Assembly: GCA_900065925.1 (NCBI GenBank)
Contig: LN890280.1
Span: 1,170,451 to 1,234,450 of the forward strand
DNA: 64,000 nucleotides
DNA from: Nitrosotalea devaniterrae
GTDB taxonomy: Archaea; Thermoproteota; Nitrososphaeria; Nitrososphaerales; Nitrosopumilaceae
Reading direction: 5' to 3'
The translations under genes were made by a program, and so were the position numbers. This document shows, piece by piece, positions 33,984-41,771 of the stretch (position 1 is the first letter of the stretch; every line of letters starts with the position of its first letter). The notes under the pieces are model-generated. The model was not told the origin of the DNA. It was given only the letters and a program-made list of their open reading frames with translations, and ran no database searches.

Positions 33984-34011
33984 GACCTGCAAAAGGTCTT
34001 TATCCTTTTTC
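33984..34011 (+). terminator. Stem-loop terminator after the Lys/Ala mini-gene
   Basis: GACCT at 33984-33988 and AGGTC at 33994-33998 form a 5-bp stem with loop GCAAA, followed by a T-rich run ending in TTTTT. It lies nine bases after the mini-gene stop. Confidence 0.55.
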
Positions 34012-34105
34012 TAAATTTGTTAATTTTTGTTCCTTATCTCCTTTTTTACAAACACCGCACAGTTCATTTTGAATTTTTAATAGTAAGATTGTTTGAGTGA
34101 TAACC

Positions 34106-35278
34106 ATGACAGCGTCAAAAGACATTGCCAAAAAATCAATCATGCTTCACAGAAAATTAAAGGGCAAAATACTTCTAGGGCAGAAATCACGCAAACTAAG
34201 CATCAAAGAAATTCAGCTAATATACACACCAGGTGTTGCTGCAGTATCAAAACAAGTGTTTGAACATCCAAAAGAAAAATTTGTTCTAACATCAAAGAGA
34301 AATAACGTAGCAATTGTTACAGACGGAACAAGAATTTTAGGTCTTGGAAATATTGGTCCATATGCTGCAATGCCAGTAATGGAAGGAAAGGCAGTATTGT
34401 ACAAACAATATGCAGAAATTACTGCATTTCCAATATGTCTTGGAACAACAGACAAGAAAAAAATAATTGAAACAATAACTGCAATAGAACCAGTATTTGG
34501 TGCAATCAATCTAGAAGACATAGAATCGCCAAAAGTTTTGGAAATATCAAAAGAATTACAAAAAAATATCTCAATTCCAGTATTTCATGACGATAGACAC
34601 GGTACATCAGTGGTAGCACTTGCAGCATTGATAAACGCACTAAAACTTGTTAAAAAACAACTGGAATCAATCAAAGTTATTGTAGCTGGTGCAGGCTCTG
34701 CAGGAGTCGGTATTACAGATTTACTCAGGTTTGCAGGATGTAAAAATATCATCGTAGTTGATTCTACAGGCGCAATTTACAACGGAAGAAGAAAAAACAT
34801 GAATCCATACAAAAAAGAAATTGCCATACACACCAATCCAAAAAAAGAAAAAGGCTCACTTGATGAGGTGATAAAAAACGCAGACGTATTCATCGGAGTT
34901 TCTGGGATAAGCAACTTGGTCACAGAGAGCATGGTAAAAAGCATGGGGAAAAATTCCATAGTTTTTGCACTTACAAATCCAGAGCCTGAGATTAATCCAG
35001 TCATTGCAAAAAAAGCAGGAGCAAGAATTGTTGCTACTGGAAGTTATCAATTCAACAACAAGGTAAACAATGCTCTAGTTTTTCCATATCTCATGAGAGC
35101 AATCCTTGACCATAGAATATCCAAAATAGATACCAAGATACTTTATGCAGCAGCAATTGCAATTGCAAATACCATACCGAAAAAACAATTGCGTTATGAC
35201 AATATAATATCAAACGTGGGAGACAAGCGACTCCAGCAAAACATGACCCGCGCGCTAAAAAAGTTTTATAAAAAATAG
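34106..35278 (+). CDS. NAD(P)-dependent malic enzyme
   Basis: This 390-aa enzyme has the malic enzyme motifs: IYTPGVAAVSKQVFEHP, TDGTRILGLGNIGPYAAMPV, VFHDDRHGTSVVALAALINA, and the NAD-binding VIVAGAGSAGVGITDLL with the GAGSAG loop. The ALTNPEPEINP segment is also diagnostic. It decarboxylates malate to pyruvate with NAD(P)+. The length fits the short bacterial/archaeal form. ATG 34106 is preferred over the earlier codon at 34097. Also plausible for gluconeogenic carbon balance in a 3HP/4HB autotroph. Confidence 0.95.
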   Translation: MTASKDIAKKSIMLHRKLKGKILLGQKSRKLSIKEIQLIYTPGVAAVSKQVFEHPKEKFVLTSKRNNVAIVTDGTRILGLGNIGPYAAMPVMEGKAVLYKQYAEITAFPICLGTTDKKKIIETITAIEPVFGAINLEDIESPKVLEISKELQKNISIPVFHDDRHGTSVVALAALINALKLVKKQLESIKVIVAGAGSAGVGITDLLRFAGCKNIIVVDSTGAIYNGRRKNMNPYKKEIAIHTNPKKEKGSLDEVIKNADVFIGVSGISNLVTESMVKSMGKNSIVFALTNPEPEINPVIAKKAGARIVATGSYQFNNKVNNALVFPYLMRAILDHRISKIDTKILYAAAIAIANTIPKKQLRYDNIISNVGDKRLQQNMTRALKKFYKK

Positions 35279-35314
35279 ATATACGTATACATAATTTCAA
35301 TTCAGGTGATCAGC

Positions 35315-35323
35315 TTTTTATTA
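35315..35323 (+). promoter_or_regulatory. TATA-like box for the gene at 35346
   Basis: TTTTTATTA is centred about 27 nt before ATG 35346, suggesting leaderless transcription. Confidence 0.45.
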
Positions 35324-35345
35324 GAACTAGATCCATCTGACCATC

Positions 35346-35726
35346 ATGGTCATAACAAGGACTGTAAAATTGGACCAATTCTGCAAATCCATACTAGACA
35401 TTGATAGAAACATACGCTCTGTTGCAGTACTAGATGGAAAAGGAAAATTACTTGACAGCATGGCACACCGGGGAGTTTTACAACCAAGTTTAGAGAAATG
35501 GAATGACATCCATTACATGGAATGCACATTTGACATTTCAATGGGTGCAAAATTTGATGACCTGTATGGACCAATTAGATATCATCACTCTGACAAGGAT
35601 GATTTTATCATGTTCAGTTTCCCATATCACAAAAACATCATCATCATTACAAGCACAAAGAAAATTAGCCCAATTACCTTTGCTACAAAGATAGCTCATA
35701 CAATAAACGATTTTAAGAAATTTTAG
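35346..35726 (+). CDS. DUF6659-like sensor protein
   Basis: This 126-aa protein has the DUF6659-like layout: FCKSILDIDRNIRSVAVLDG, KGKLLDSMAHRGVLQPSLEK, then FIMFSFPYHKNIIIITST and a C-terminal helix. It shares the GKLL..... and the long central region with the proteins at 29726 and 51619. It is monocistronic, between malic enzyme and a convergent small gene. Function unknown; likely a small ligand or protein sensor. Confidence 0.76.
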   Translation: MVITRTVKLDQFCKSILDIDRNIRSVAVLDGKGKLLDSMAHRGVLQPSLEKWNDIHYMECTFDISMGAKFDDLYGPIRYHHSDKDDFIMFSFPYHKNIIIITSTKKISPITFATKIAHTINDFKKF

Positions 35727-35729
35727 ATT

Positions 35730-36035
35730 CTAGGTAGATTTTAGCTTCGCCATGACTTTCTCCAAGTCATTGAGTGGGACAATTTTTACAGTACTAGTGG
35801 TGGAGATTCCAACTGTAATACACATTTGTTCTACATCATGTGCATTTTTTGCATCCAGAATTATTATCCATTCATGTTCAAGAACTGACATGTAAAAGCC
35901 CAATACTTTGGTAATGTTGAATTTTTTTTGAGTTGTCTTGATTTTATTTTGTATTTGCAGGAATATTTTTTTGCTGTCTTTGTTATTTAATGGACATAGA
36001 TCGGGGCTGTGCACTGCAAAGACTCCAAATAACAT
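35730..36035 (-). CDS. Small ferredoxin-fold protein, DUF3303-like
   Basis: This 101-aa protein has a beta-alpha-beta pattern (MLFGVFAVHSPDLCPLNNKD, GFYMSVLEHEWIIILDAKNA, TVKIVPLNDLEKVMAKL) reminiscent of DUF3303/GYD ferredoxin-like domains, which bind ligands or sit in dimers. ATG 36035 is favoured by a TATA-like element 26 nt upstream on the minus strand; ATG at 36053 is possible. Family assignment tentative. Confidence 0.65.
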   Translation of the reverse strand: MLFGVFAVHSPDLCPLNNKDSKKIFLQIQNKIKTTQKKFNITKVLGFYMSVLEHEWIIILDAKNAHDVEQMCITVGISTTSTVKIVPLNDLEKVMAKLKST

Positions 36036-36145
36036 ATGATATACTTTAAACAATATTCTAATAAATCTTAAGAATTGCCGCTCTAGATCGCATTGTTTAC
36101 TAGTAATTTTACCCGTTACAGAAAAAACAAGGATTTGAAAAATTG

Positions 36146-36152
36146 TTTAAAT
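36146..36152 (+). promoter_or_regulatory. TATA-like box for uspA-like gene
   Basis: TTTAAAT is centred 26 nt upstream of the GTG at 36175, as for a leaderless transcript. Confidence 0.55.
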
Positions 36153-36174
36153 CACAGCAAAATCAAACAAGCTT

Positions 36175-36603
36175 GTGATAAAACACATCATGGTTCCACA
36201 TGATAAATCAGAATCGGCAAGCCGTGCATTTGAATATGCAATTGACCTTGCAGGAAAATATAATTCAAGTATCAGTATTGTTACATGTGTTTCAGTACAA
36301 GCCCCGACAGATCCATATTTTGGAGCAGCATACATTGAAACAGCAAAATTACTAAAAGAAGATGCGGCAAAATCAATATCAGGTCTAGAGCCTAGATTAA
36401 AGGAATTAAAAATACAATACAAAACTGACGTACTAGAAGTAAGATCAGTTACAGATTCATTGGTCTCATATGCAGAATCTCACAATGTAGACCTAATAGT
36501 CATGGGCTCACGGGGGTTTGGAGGATTCAAAAAGTTGTTGCTTGGAAGTGTTGCAAGCGGCGTATCTCAGCATTCAAAGTGCCCTGTTTTGATTGTAAAA
36601 TAG
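36175..36603 (+). CDS. Universal stress protein (UspA family)
   Basis: This 142-aa single Usp domain has N-terminal KHIMVPHDKSESASRAFEYA and the C-terminal ATP-binding signature GSRGFGGFKKLLLGSVASGV, followed by SQHSKCPVLIV. It binds ATP/AMP and is commonly induced by stress. GTG start; ATG six codons later at 36190 is in frame but would cut the first strand. No partner gene is adjacent. Confidence 0.95.
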   Translation: MIKHIMVPHDKSESASRAFEYAIDLAGKYNSSISIVTCVSVQAPTDPYFGAAYIETAKLLKEDAAKSISGLEPRLKELKIQYKTDVLEVRSVTDSLVSYAESHNVDLIVMGSRGFGGFKKLLLGSVASGVSQHSKCPVLIVK

Positions 36604-36626
36604 AAAAGTGTGGCTGTAAGATAGAA

Positions 36627-37208
36627 CTATTTTCTATATCTTGATGCAAACGTATTATCAGAATCACCCAAGTCTTTTACAAACTGTTGGCGCAAGATAT
36701 TTCCATATACAACTAGGTCTCTTGCCAACATATCTAATCGTGATTCAAGTTTTGGAGCTATTTTTCCATCTGTAAAATCATCACGGTCAACTACAGATAC
36801 TCCATATGGCATGCTCCATCCATAACATTGTCTGACTACAGTTCTCATTTGGTCCATTGCTGTCAAACCTTTTTCATGAGATGAACATATGTAACCAAAA
36901 GTCTTTCCTGCAAACTCTGCCCAAAAATAATCAAGAAAGTTTTTCATTGCACCAGACATGGAACCATGATAATCCGGTGTAGACAAAATCAAGGCATCAG
37001 CCCACATTACATCATCTTGTGCTTTTTGTATTTCATCATTTGATTTGTTTTCAGCAGGGTCAAACAATGGTAATCTAGTTTGTCTTAGGTCTAGCAATCT
37101 AGTCTCGGCTCCATATTTTTTTGCAAGATCAAGTGTGATGGACAATGAATTTGTGCTAGAAGCATTATCACGAAGACTAGAACCTATGCCTAGAATTCGA
37201 AATGCCAT
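36627..37208 (-). CDS. NADPH-dependent FMN reductase
   Basis: This 193-aa flavodoxin-fold protein has the FMN phosphate loop GIGSSLRDNASSTNS and the substrate loop STPDYHGSMSGAMKNFLDYF, typical of NADPH-dependent FMN reductases/quinone reductases. ATG 37208 places the loop ten residues from the start, as in the family. It would supply reduced flavin or reduce quinones. Its neighbours are a second flavodoxin-fold enzyme at 37597 and NDH-2 at 38269, all on the minus strand but separated by a small plus-strand gene. Confidence 0.92.
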   Translation of the reverse strand: MAFRILGIGSSLRDNASSTNSLSITLDLAKKYGAETRLLDLRQTRLPLFDPAENKSNDEIQKAQDDVMWADALILSTPDYHGSMSGAMKNFLDYFWAEFAGKTFGYICSSHEKGLTAMDQMRTVVRQCYGWSMPYGVSVVDRDDFTDGKIAPKLESRLDMLARDLVVYGNILRQQFVKDLGDSDNTFASRYRK

Positions 37209-37310
37209 ACAAACCCTCTGCTCTAGGGGAATAAATAATATCGCCCAAATAGACACAGGTGAGATCACTTGGTGTGACCAAGTTTTACAATCCACAGTCA
37301 AGTAATAAGA

Positions 37311-37538
37311 GTGGGATCCAACATATCCTGTGAATATAGTTTGAAATTCTACATAGAGTTTAATCCATGCAGAGAATGCAAGGACATCATTCGAGAATTA
37401 AATGAAACCCTGCCCACAGACGAGGGTTCAAAGAAATTTCTAAGACACATAACATACAACCACACCGAAGTCGGACAGGCAATTATAGAAGAATTTCCAA
37501 AACAGGCAGACAAGGAAAAGTTTCCTTGGTTTGGATAG
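37311..37538 (+). CDS. Hypothetical 75-aa protein
   Basis: This is a short soluble protein with a CRECKDIIRELNETLP segment (a CxxC pair) and a conserved-looking YNHTEVGQAIIEEFPKQ helix. A single CxxC may bind metal or be redox-active. GTG start. Between two flavin reductase genes on the other strand. Function unknown. Confidence 0.55.
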   Translation: MGSNISCEYSLKFYIEFNPCRECKDIIRELNETLPTDEGSKKFLRHITYNHTEVGQAIIEEFPKQADKEKFPWFG

Positions 37539-37596
37539 AAACAGTTTCAAGTCCTATTTTCAAGCATGCAAGAATACAGTTACAGGAGTAAGAAGA

Positions 37597-38217
37597 CTAG
37601 TTTCCGTACCACTCTATTGCAATTTTTTTGACCTCAGCAATGGATTTGCCAAGATTTTCAGCTTGTGCCTGGTCTCCTGCATTCATTCCCTCGTTTAATA
37701 TTCCTCGAATATCCGAGAACCCCATGAATTGGAATTCTATTTTTGTAAGAGACAGAGCATGCTCCCAGTTCATCATTGGCTCTTTTGTATAAAAACCGCC
37801 AGATGAGACAAGTATCAGCGCCTTTTTACCGTTCATCAGACCAAAATATTTTCCATCAGATGTATCCCATGTCTGGCCCTTTAACATGACAGAGTCAAAC
37901 CAGGCCTTGACTGGTGCAGGCATTGAAAAGTTGTGCATTGGAAAAGCCATTACAACAATATCTGCAGATTTTATTTGTCTAGTCATTGCATCCATTTTTG
38001 TCAGGGATTTTGTTTGTCCATTAGAAATTTCCTCTTTTAGATAGTTTCTGTGTATGTATGCACTCATATTTTCTACATTAAACATATCTGGAACATTAAT
38101 GCAGAGATCTAAAACTTCGATCTCAGAATTTTTTATTTCATTTCGAAAAGCATCCAATAATTTTTTGCTAGTAGACCTTTCTTCTCTTGGAGTATATTTT
38201 ACAAGCAGAGTCTTCAT
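37597..38217 (-). CDS. FMN-dependent NADH-azoreductase / flavodoxin-fold quinone reductase
   Basis: This 206-aa protein has the azoreductase/NQO pattern: VKYTPREERSTSKKLLDAF near the N-terminus, VVMAFPMHNFSMPAPVKAWF and the GGFYTKEPMMNWEHAL loop. It would reduce quinones or azo compounds with NAD(P)H and FMN as a two-electron reductase. It is separated from the NDH-2 gene upstream by 51 bp on the same strand. Confidence 0.9.
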   Translation of the reverse strand: MKTLLVKYTPREERSTSKKLLDAFRNEIKNSEIEVLDLCINVPDMFNVENMSAYIHRNYLKEEISNGQTKSLTKMDAMTRQIKSADIVVMAFPMHNFSMPAPVKAWFDSVMLKGQTWDTSDGKYFGLMNGKKALILVSSGGFYTKEPMMNWEHALSLTKIEFQFMGFSDIRGILNEGMNAGDQAQAENLGKSIAEVKKIAIEWYGN

Positions 38218-38268
38218 GAGCTATAAAATATAATCAAATCCATATAATATAATCGGATTTTGATATTC

Positions 38269-39654
38269 TCAAAGATACGATGATACGCTTTGTGTCTGGT
38301 CAATGCCACGCTCTATTGCAGAATAGATTGGAGTTTCTAGTCTGCTCAGAGTCTTTTTCTTGATGAATCCCACTGTCATTATATCAGCACGGAAGATCAA
38401 GCTAAGCAGCCAATCAAATCCAACTTTAATTTTCTTTTCACGAGTTGGCAAGTGTGACCAATAAAATGTTCGCCACAAGACCCATGCAACAAATCCATGT
38501 ATTTTTTTTCCATTGACAAGTGCAACACCCGTACGTTTTCCTATTGTGGCCATCACTCCCCTGTTATGATATACAAATGGCTGCATGAAATTGGGATTGC
38601 CTTTGACCTCTGCAATTAGATTCTCTGAGACCAGTTTAGATTGTCTTATTGCAATTTGTGCAGTTGTAGGGTATACGGTATTGGTTTTAAGGTCAACCAG
38701 ATTAGCACAATCTCCCAATGCAAAGATGCTTGGGTAATCTTTTAGTCTCAGGTATTGGTCTACAACCAAGCGACCAGACTGGCCATGTTCACATTTGAGA
38801 GCAGCTACAAGCGGGTCAACTGTAACTCCACCTGCCCAGATTAGAGTAGCACATGGAATTATTGTATTATCACTCAACAGTACGTGGTCTTCGCCTGCAT
38901 CAACTGCCTTGGTATTTGTTATTACTTCGATTCCTGATTTTTTGACATGATCAAGTGCAAACTTGCCAAGTTCTTCACCGACCTCCGGTAAGATTCCATC
39001 CCTTGCAGATACAATGATGGTTTTGATTTTACCAGCATCAATATTTTTGTAATAGTCTTTTGTTGCATCTTGCAGAAAATGGTTTATCTCTGTTGCAATC
39101 TCCACTCCTGCAAAGCCTCCACCAACTACAACAAATCGTAGCAATTGTTCTTGAAGAACAGGATCTCTTTCTTGGTCTGCACACTCTAGTACACTGACTA
39201 TATGATTTCTAATTGCAATGGCATCTTCTAATGTTTTGATTGTAAATGCAAATTCTTCTATGTTACGATTCCCAAAAAAGTTATCCTTGCTGCCAAGTGC
39301 AAGAACAAGATAATCATATTCTAATACGGTTTCTTTTTGATCAAATATTCTAATTACAGAAACACCCTTGTTTTCCACATCAATTGAGAGAATCCTTGCG
39401 TGGCAAAAGTTTGCAGTCTTGCAAAAAGTTCGGATTGGATTTGTAATATCACTTGCATGAAGCATCCCAGATGAAATTTCAGGCAACATTGGCGTAAAGA
39501 GGAAAAAGTTATCCTGGCTTACAAGTGTGATTTCGGCATCATTTCCCTTGAATTGTTTTTGTATCTCACGCAATACATTGCTTCCAGCAAATCCCCCTCC
39601 AAGTATCAGGATTTTTGTTTTTGCAGGATTTTTAGTGCTAAATTTTCGTATCAT
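38269..39654 (-). CDS. Type II NADH dehydrogenase-like FAD oxidoreductase
   Basis: This 461-aa protein has the FAD Rossmann GGGFAGSNVLREI, the NAD Rossmann VVGGGFAGVEIATEI, the second FAD motif IFALGDCANLVD, and the substrate loop YPTTAQIAIRQSKLVSENL. The C-terminal amphipathic region (VAWVLWRTFYWSHLPTREKK) would attach it to the membrane. This is the NDH-2 family, which passes electrons from NAD(P)H to quinone without proton pumping. In an ammonia oxidiser it might act in redox balance or with another donor. Confidence 0.94.
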   Translation of the reverse strand: MIRKFSTKNPAKTKILILGGGFAGSNVLREIQKQFKGNDAEITLVSQDNFFLFTPMLPEISSGMLHASDITNPIRTFCKTANFCHARILSIDVENKGVSVIRIFDQKETVLEYDYLVLALGSKDNFFGNRNIEEFAFTIKTLEDAIAIRNHIVSVLECADQERDPVLQEQLLRFVVVGGGFAGVEIATEINHFLQDATKDYYKNIDAGKIKTIIVSARDGILPEVGEELGKFALDHVKKSGIEVITNTKAVDAGEDHVLLSDNTIIPCATLIWAGGVTVDPLVAALKCEHGQSGRLVVDQYLRLKDYPSIFALGDCANLVDLKTNTVYPTTAQIAIRQSKLVSENLIAEVKGNPNFMQPFVYHNRGVMATIGKRTGVALVNGKKIHGFVAWVLWRTFYWSHLPTREKKIKVGFDWLLSLIFRADIMTVGFIKKKTLSRLETPIYSAIERGIDQTQSVSSYL

Positions 39655-39868
39655 CTAATCTACCTCATGATTTCCAATAAAGCGATAAAAGGAATGCGTA
39701 TCATACATGTAGAATTTATTGCAAGTGTATCAATAAACCAGTAGCTTCTTTGGGATGAACAAACCTGTACAAAATATTTGCGTAGTAAAAAATTGAGGCA
39801 GATTGTGCCTAGTTTGTTCATTAAAAATAATGCCGATCTAATATAACATAAAACAAATACCAGAATTA

Positions 39869-40282
39869 GTGTCACACACCCAAGAAAACCAAAACAAGTC
39901 CAGCACCAGAATCAGTGCCATAGTCATTGATGATAATAAGGAGCTACTAGACCTGTTTGTAGAATTGTTACAAATTCGCGGAGTTAAGGTGGCAGGAACC
40001 GGAGCTAATGGAGAAGAAGCAATTACACTATACCAGACACATGGTCCAGACATTGTTTTTTTGGATGCAAAAATGCCAGTTCACGACGGTTTTTACGCAT
40101 TAAGCAAAATTAGGGAGTTTGACCCTCACGCAAAAATAGTTCTAGTCACAGGTTCAAATCAGGAAAAGGCACTGTTAGACAACTGCAAGGCAAACGTTAT
40201 AGTTGAAAAGCCATTTGACATTGAAGAGATAATGAAAATAACATGCCAGTTGACTGGAAAATATCTTGAAAATATACAATAG
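39869..40282 (+). CDS. Single-domain response regulator
   Basis: This 137-aa receiver domain has acidic pocket IDDNKELLDLF, phosphoacceptor Asp in DIVFLDAKMPVHDG, Thr/Ser switch VTGSN and the conserved Lys in VEKPFDIEE. There is no output domain, so it acts by protein-protein contact or as a phosphate relay. It is a close paralog of the receiver at 60108. GTG start, with a TAATATAAC promoter-like element ~27 nt upstream. No histidine kinase is adjacent. Confidence 0.94.
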   Translation: MSHTQENQNKSSTRISAIVIDDNKELLDLFVELLQIRGVKVAGTGANGEEAITLYQTHGPDIVFLDAKMPVHDGFYALSKIREFDPHAKIVLVTGSNQEKALLDNCKANVIVEKPFDIEEIMKITCQLTGKYLENIQ

Positions 40283-40367
40283 AGGAATTTTCAAGACCAA
40301 ACGGTTATGCCAATTATTATTTGAAATTAATTTTAACACTTAATGAAATTCTTTAGACATTTGTCAT

Positions 40368-40478
40368 ATGCAAGACAGAACACTATACCATACCATGATT
40401 ACATGTCCAAATTGCGAAACTATCCATATGGCAGAATCCATACTAGTCTGTTCAGATTGCGGCATTACACTAGAATAG
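40368..40478 (+). CDS. Zinc-ribbon mini-protein (36 aa)
   Basis: The frame from ATG 40368 (or in-frame ATG 40395) to TAG 40476-40478 gives CPNCETIHMAESILVCSDCG, a textbook zinc ribbon similar to that of TFIIB or rubredoxin-like proteins. Too short for other domains. It may be an RNA polymerase or ribosome accessory peptide; the function is unknown. Confidence 0.68.
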   Translation: MQDRTLYHTMITCPNCETIHMAESILVCSDCGITLE

Positions 40479-40524
40479 GAAAATTAATGCATGAGAATTT
40501 ATTCTCCCATACCAAGTGTTACCT

Positions 40525-40830
40525 ATGAATAAAGACAGGGGCATCTGCAAGGGACTGTGCAAGGAACACAAAGTTAGAAAACCGCGAGACGGTACTAGTC
40601 GCTATTTATCAGGTCAAGTGCGATGCCAGATTTGTGGAGTATTCATGTCAAGAGAGGCATGCCATGACAAGGAAGAAAGGCCTGCAACTGATGATACTGT
40701 TGATTTGTATTGCAACTGTTGCAATTGCATGGTACGATCAAGACCAAGAAACAAACCCGGGACAAAGTCTAGCAAAAAGACACCCCAGGAAGAATACGAT
40801 GAGCTACGAGAATTAAAAAAGAAATACTAG
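40525..40830 (+). CDS. Cys-rich zinc-binding protein (101 aa)
   Basis: This protein contains several Cys pairs: CKGLCKEH, CQICGVFMSREACHD, CNCCNCMVRSR. Together these could bind two or more zinc ions. The C-terminus is basic and then acidic/helical (KTPQEEYDELRELKKKY). It resembles HNH- or zinc-finger nucleic-acid binding proteins without the nuclease residues. ATG 40525 is chosen over GTG 40516. It ends with a 4-bp convergent overlap with the next gene. Confidence 0.75.
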   Translation: MNKDRGICKGLCKEHKVRKPRDGTSRYLSGQVRCQICGVFMSREACHDKEERPATDDTVDLYCNCCNCMVRSRPRNKPGTKSSKKTPQEEYDELRELKKKY

Positions 40831-41513
40831 ACATTGCAGAGAGTTATCTTTCCACTCTGACGCAAACTTTCCAGATTCAACAATGCATCATGATAACTTG
40901 CCCTATTTGCAATCTCATGCTCTAGCCTATTGATTCCCTTTTGTACATTTGCAGAGTCATGTATTCGTGAAGGATGGAGGGCATGAAGTAATTGGTGAAT
41001 GAGTACAATTGTAACCATTCTTCGGTTGTCCCGAGTATCATCTTTGAATATATCATGGACATAGATTTTGTATGACGGCTGACTGAGTAGATCTTTTATC
41101 AGGTTGATATCCCCAGAAGCATTTCCATTGTTTTGCATTTTTACGCCAAAAGTTTTACTTGAGAAAAATTTTGTACAGTCTCCAAAGTTTCGGTCATCAG
41201 GTTTTTCATCATGATATTCCACTATGACATTTTGTGCATCTTTCAAACAGTCAGACAACCAGTAAGTATCTTCTACATTTGGTGTCATGATTACATTTAC
41301 TTTTTCTACATTGGATTCTGCAATGACATTTGCATCAGATATGGTTTTTTTGGATTCATTAAGAAGTGGAGGTTCAGAGACGCTTTGAAATGAATCAGCT
41401 TTTACATATTCTACATTTTCAAGCATGGTACACTTGTGTCTCTGTGGCAAGAGATGATTGTTACAATATTCATATCCGCATAGTTTACAGGGTTTGCTCA
41501 GAGATGCGTCCAC
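40827..41513 (-). CDS. Protein with AN1-like zinc finger, unclear start
   Basis: This is 228 aa from GTG 41513. The N-terminus holds PCKLCGYEYCNNHLLPQRHKC, the second half of an AN1-type finger. In-frame codons upstream encode KYCTYDGLKVDAS, which supplies the missing first Cys. The true start may therefore lie further upstream at a non-standard codon before 41597, where an in-frame stop occurs; no ATG, GTG or TTG is available there. The central and C-terminal part has VLIHQLLHALHPSRIH, a His-rich helix of uncertain role, not a clear HExxH. Function unknown. Confidence 0.68.
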   Translation of the reverse strand: MDASLSKPCKLCGYEYCNNHLLPQRHKCTMLENVEYVKADSFQSVSEPPLLNESKKTISDANVIAESNVEKVNVIMTPNVEDTYWLSDCLKDAQNVIVEYHDEKPDDRNFGDCTKFFSSKTFGVKMQNNGNASGDINLIKDLLSQPSYKIYVHDIFKDDTRDNRRMVTIVLIHQLLHALHPSRIHDSANVQKGINRLEHEIANRASYHDALLNLESLRQSGKITLCNV

Positions 41514-41771
41514 TTTGAGGCCATCGTATGTACAATATTTGTCCGTAATTTCATGGAATAATTCATTTAAAATAAAGTTGGCTGTTTTCAGATTTGACTA
41601 AAAGGTATAGGACATCTGAGTGTTGTCAGGTTTAATGGCATAGTGTCAGAATTTAGGATTTGTTTGGGCATCTAGGTACCGTACCCAATATTGTATTTTT
41701 GCCAAAATTCTTTTCATGGATTGATCCAAAAAACTTTCCCCACACACCTTATCAATAATAGCAATCAATAT

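Noticed and set aside
33851-34072. 73-aa open frame rich in Gln/Lys
   Set aside because: It is another frame of the same AAAGC-repeat tract as the Lys/Ala peptide; the peptide frame has a ribosome binding site and ends just before the terminator.
39660-39868. Possible short gene in the 214-nt gap between NDH-2 and the response regulator
   Set aside because: The frames on both strands have no ribosome binding site or protein-like composition; the gap is better seen as a divergent promoter region.
40943-40999. HQLLH in the AN1-like protein as a metalloprotease site
   Set aside because: The catalytic Glu of HExxH is replaced by Gln and no third ligand is clear.
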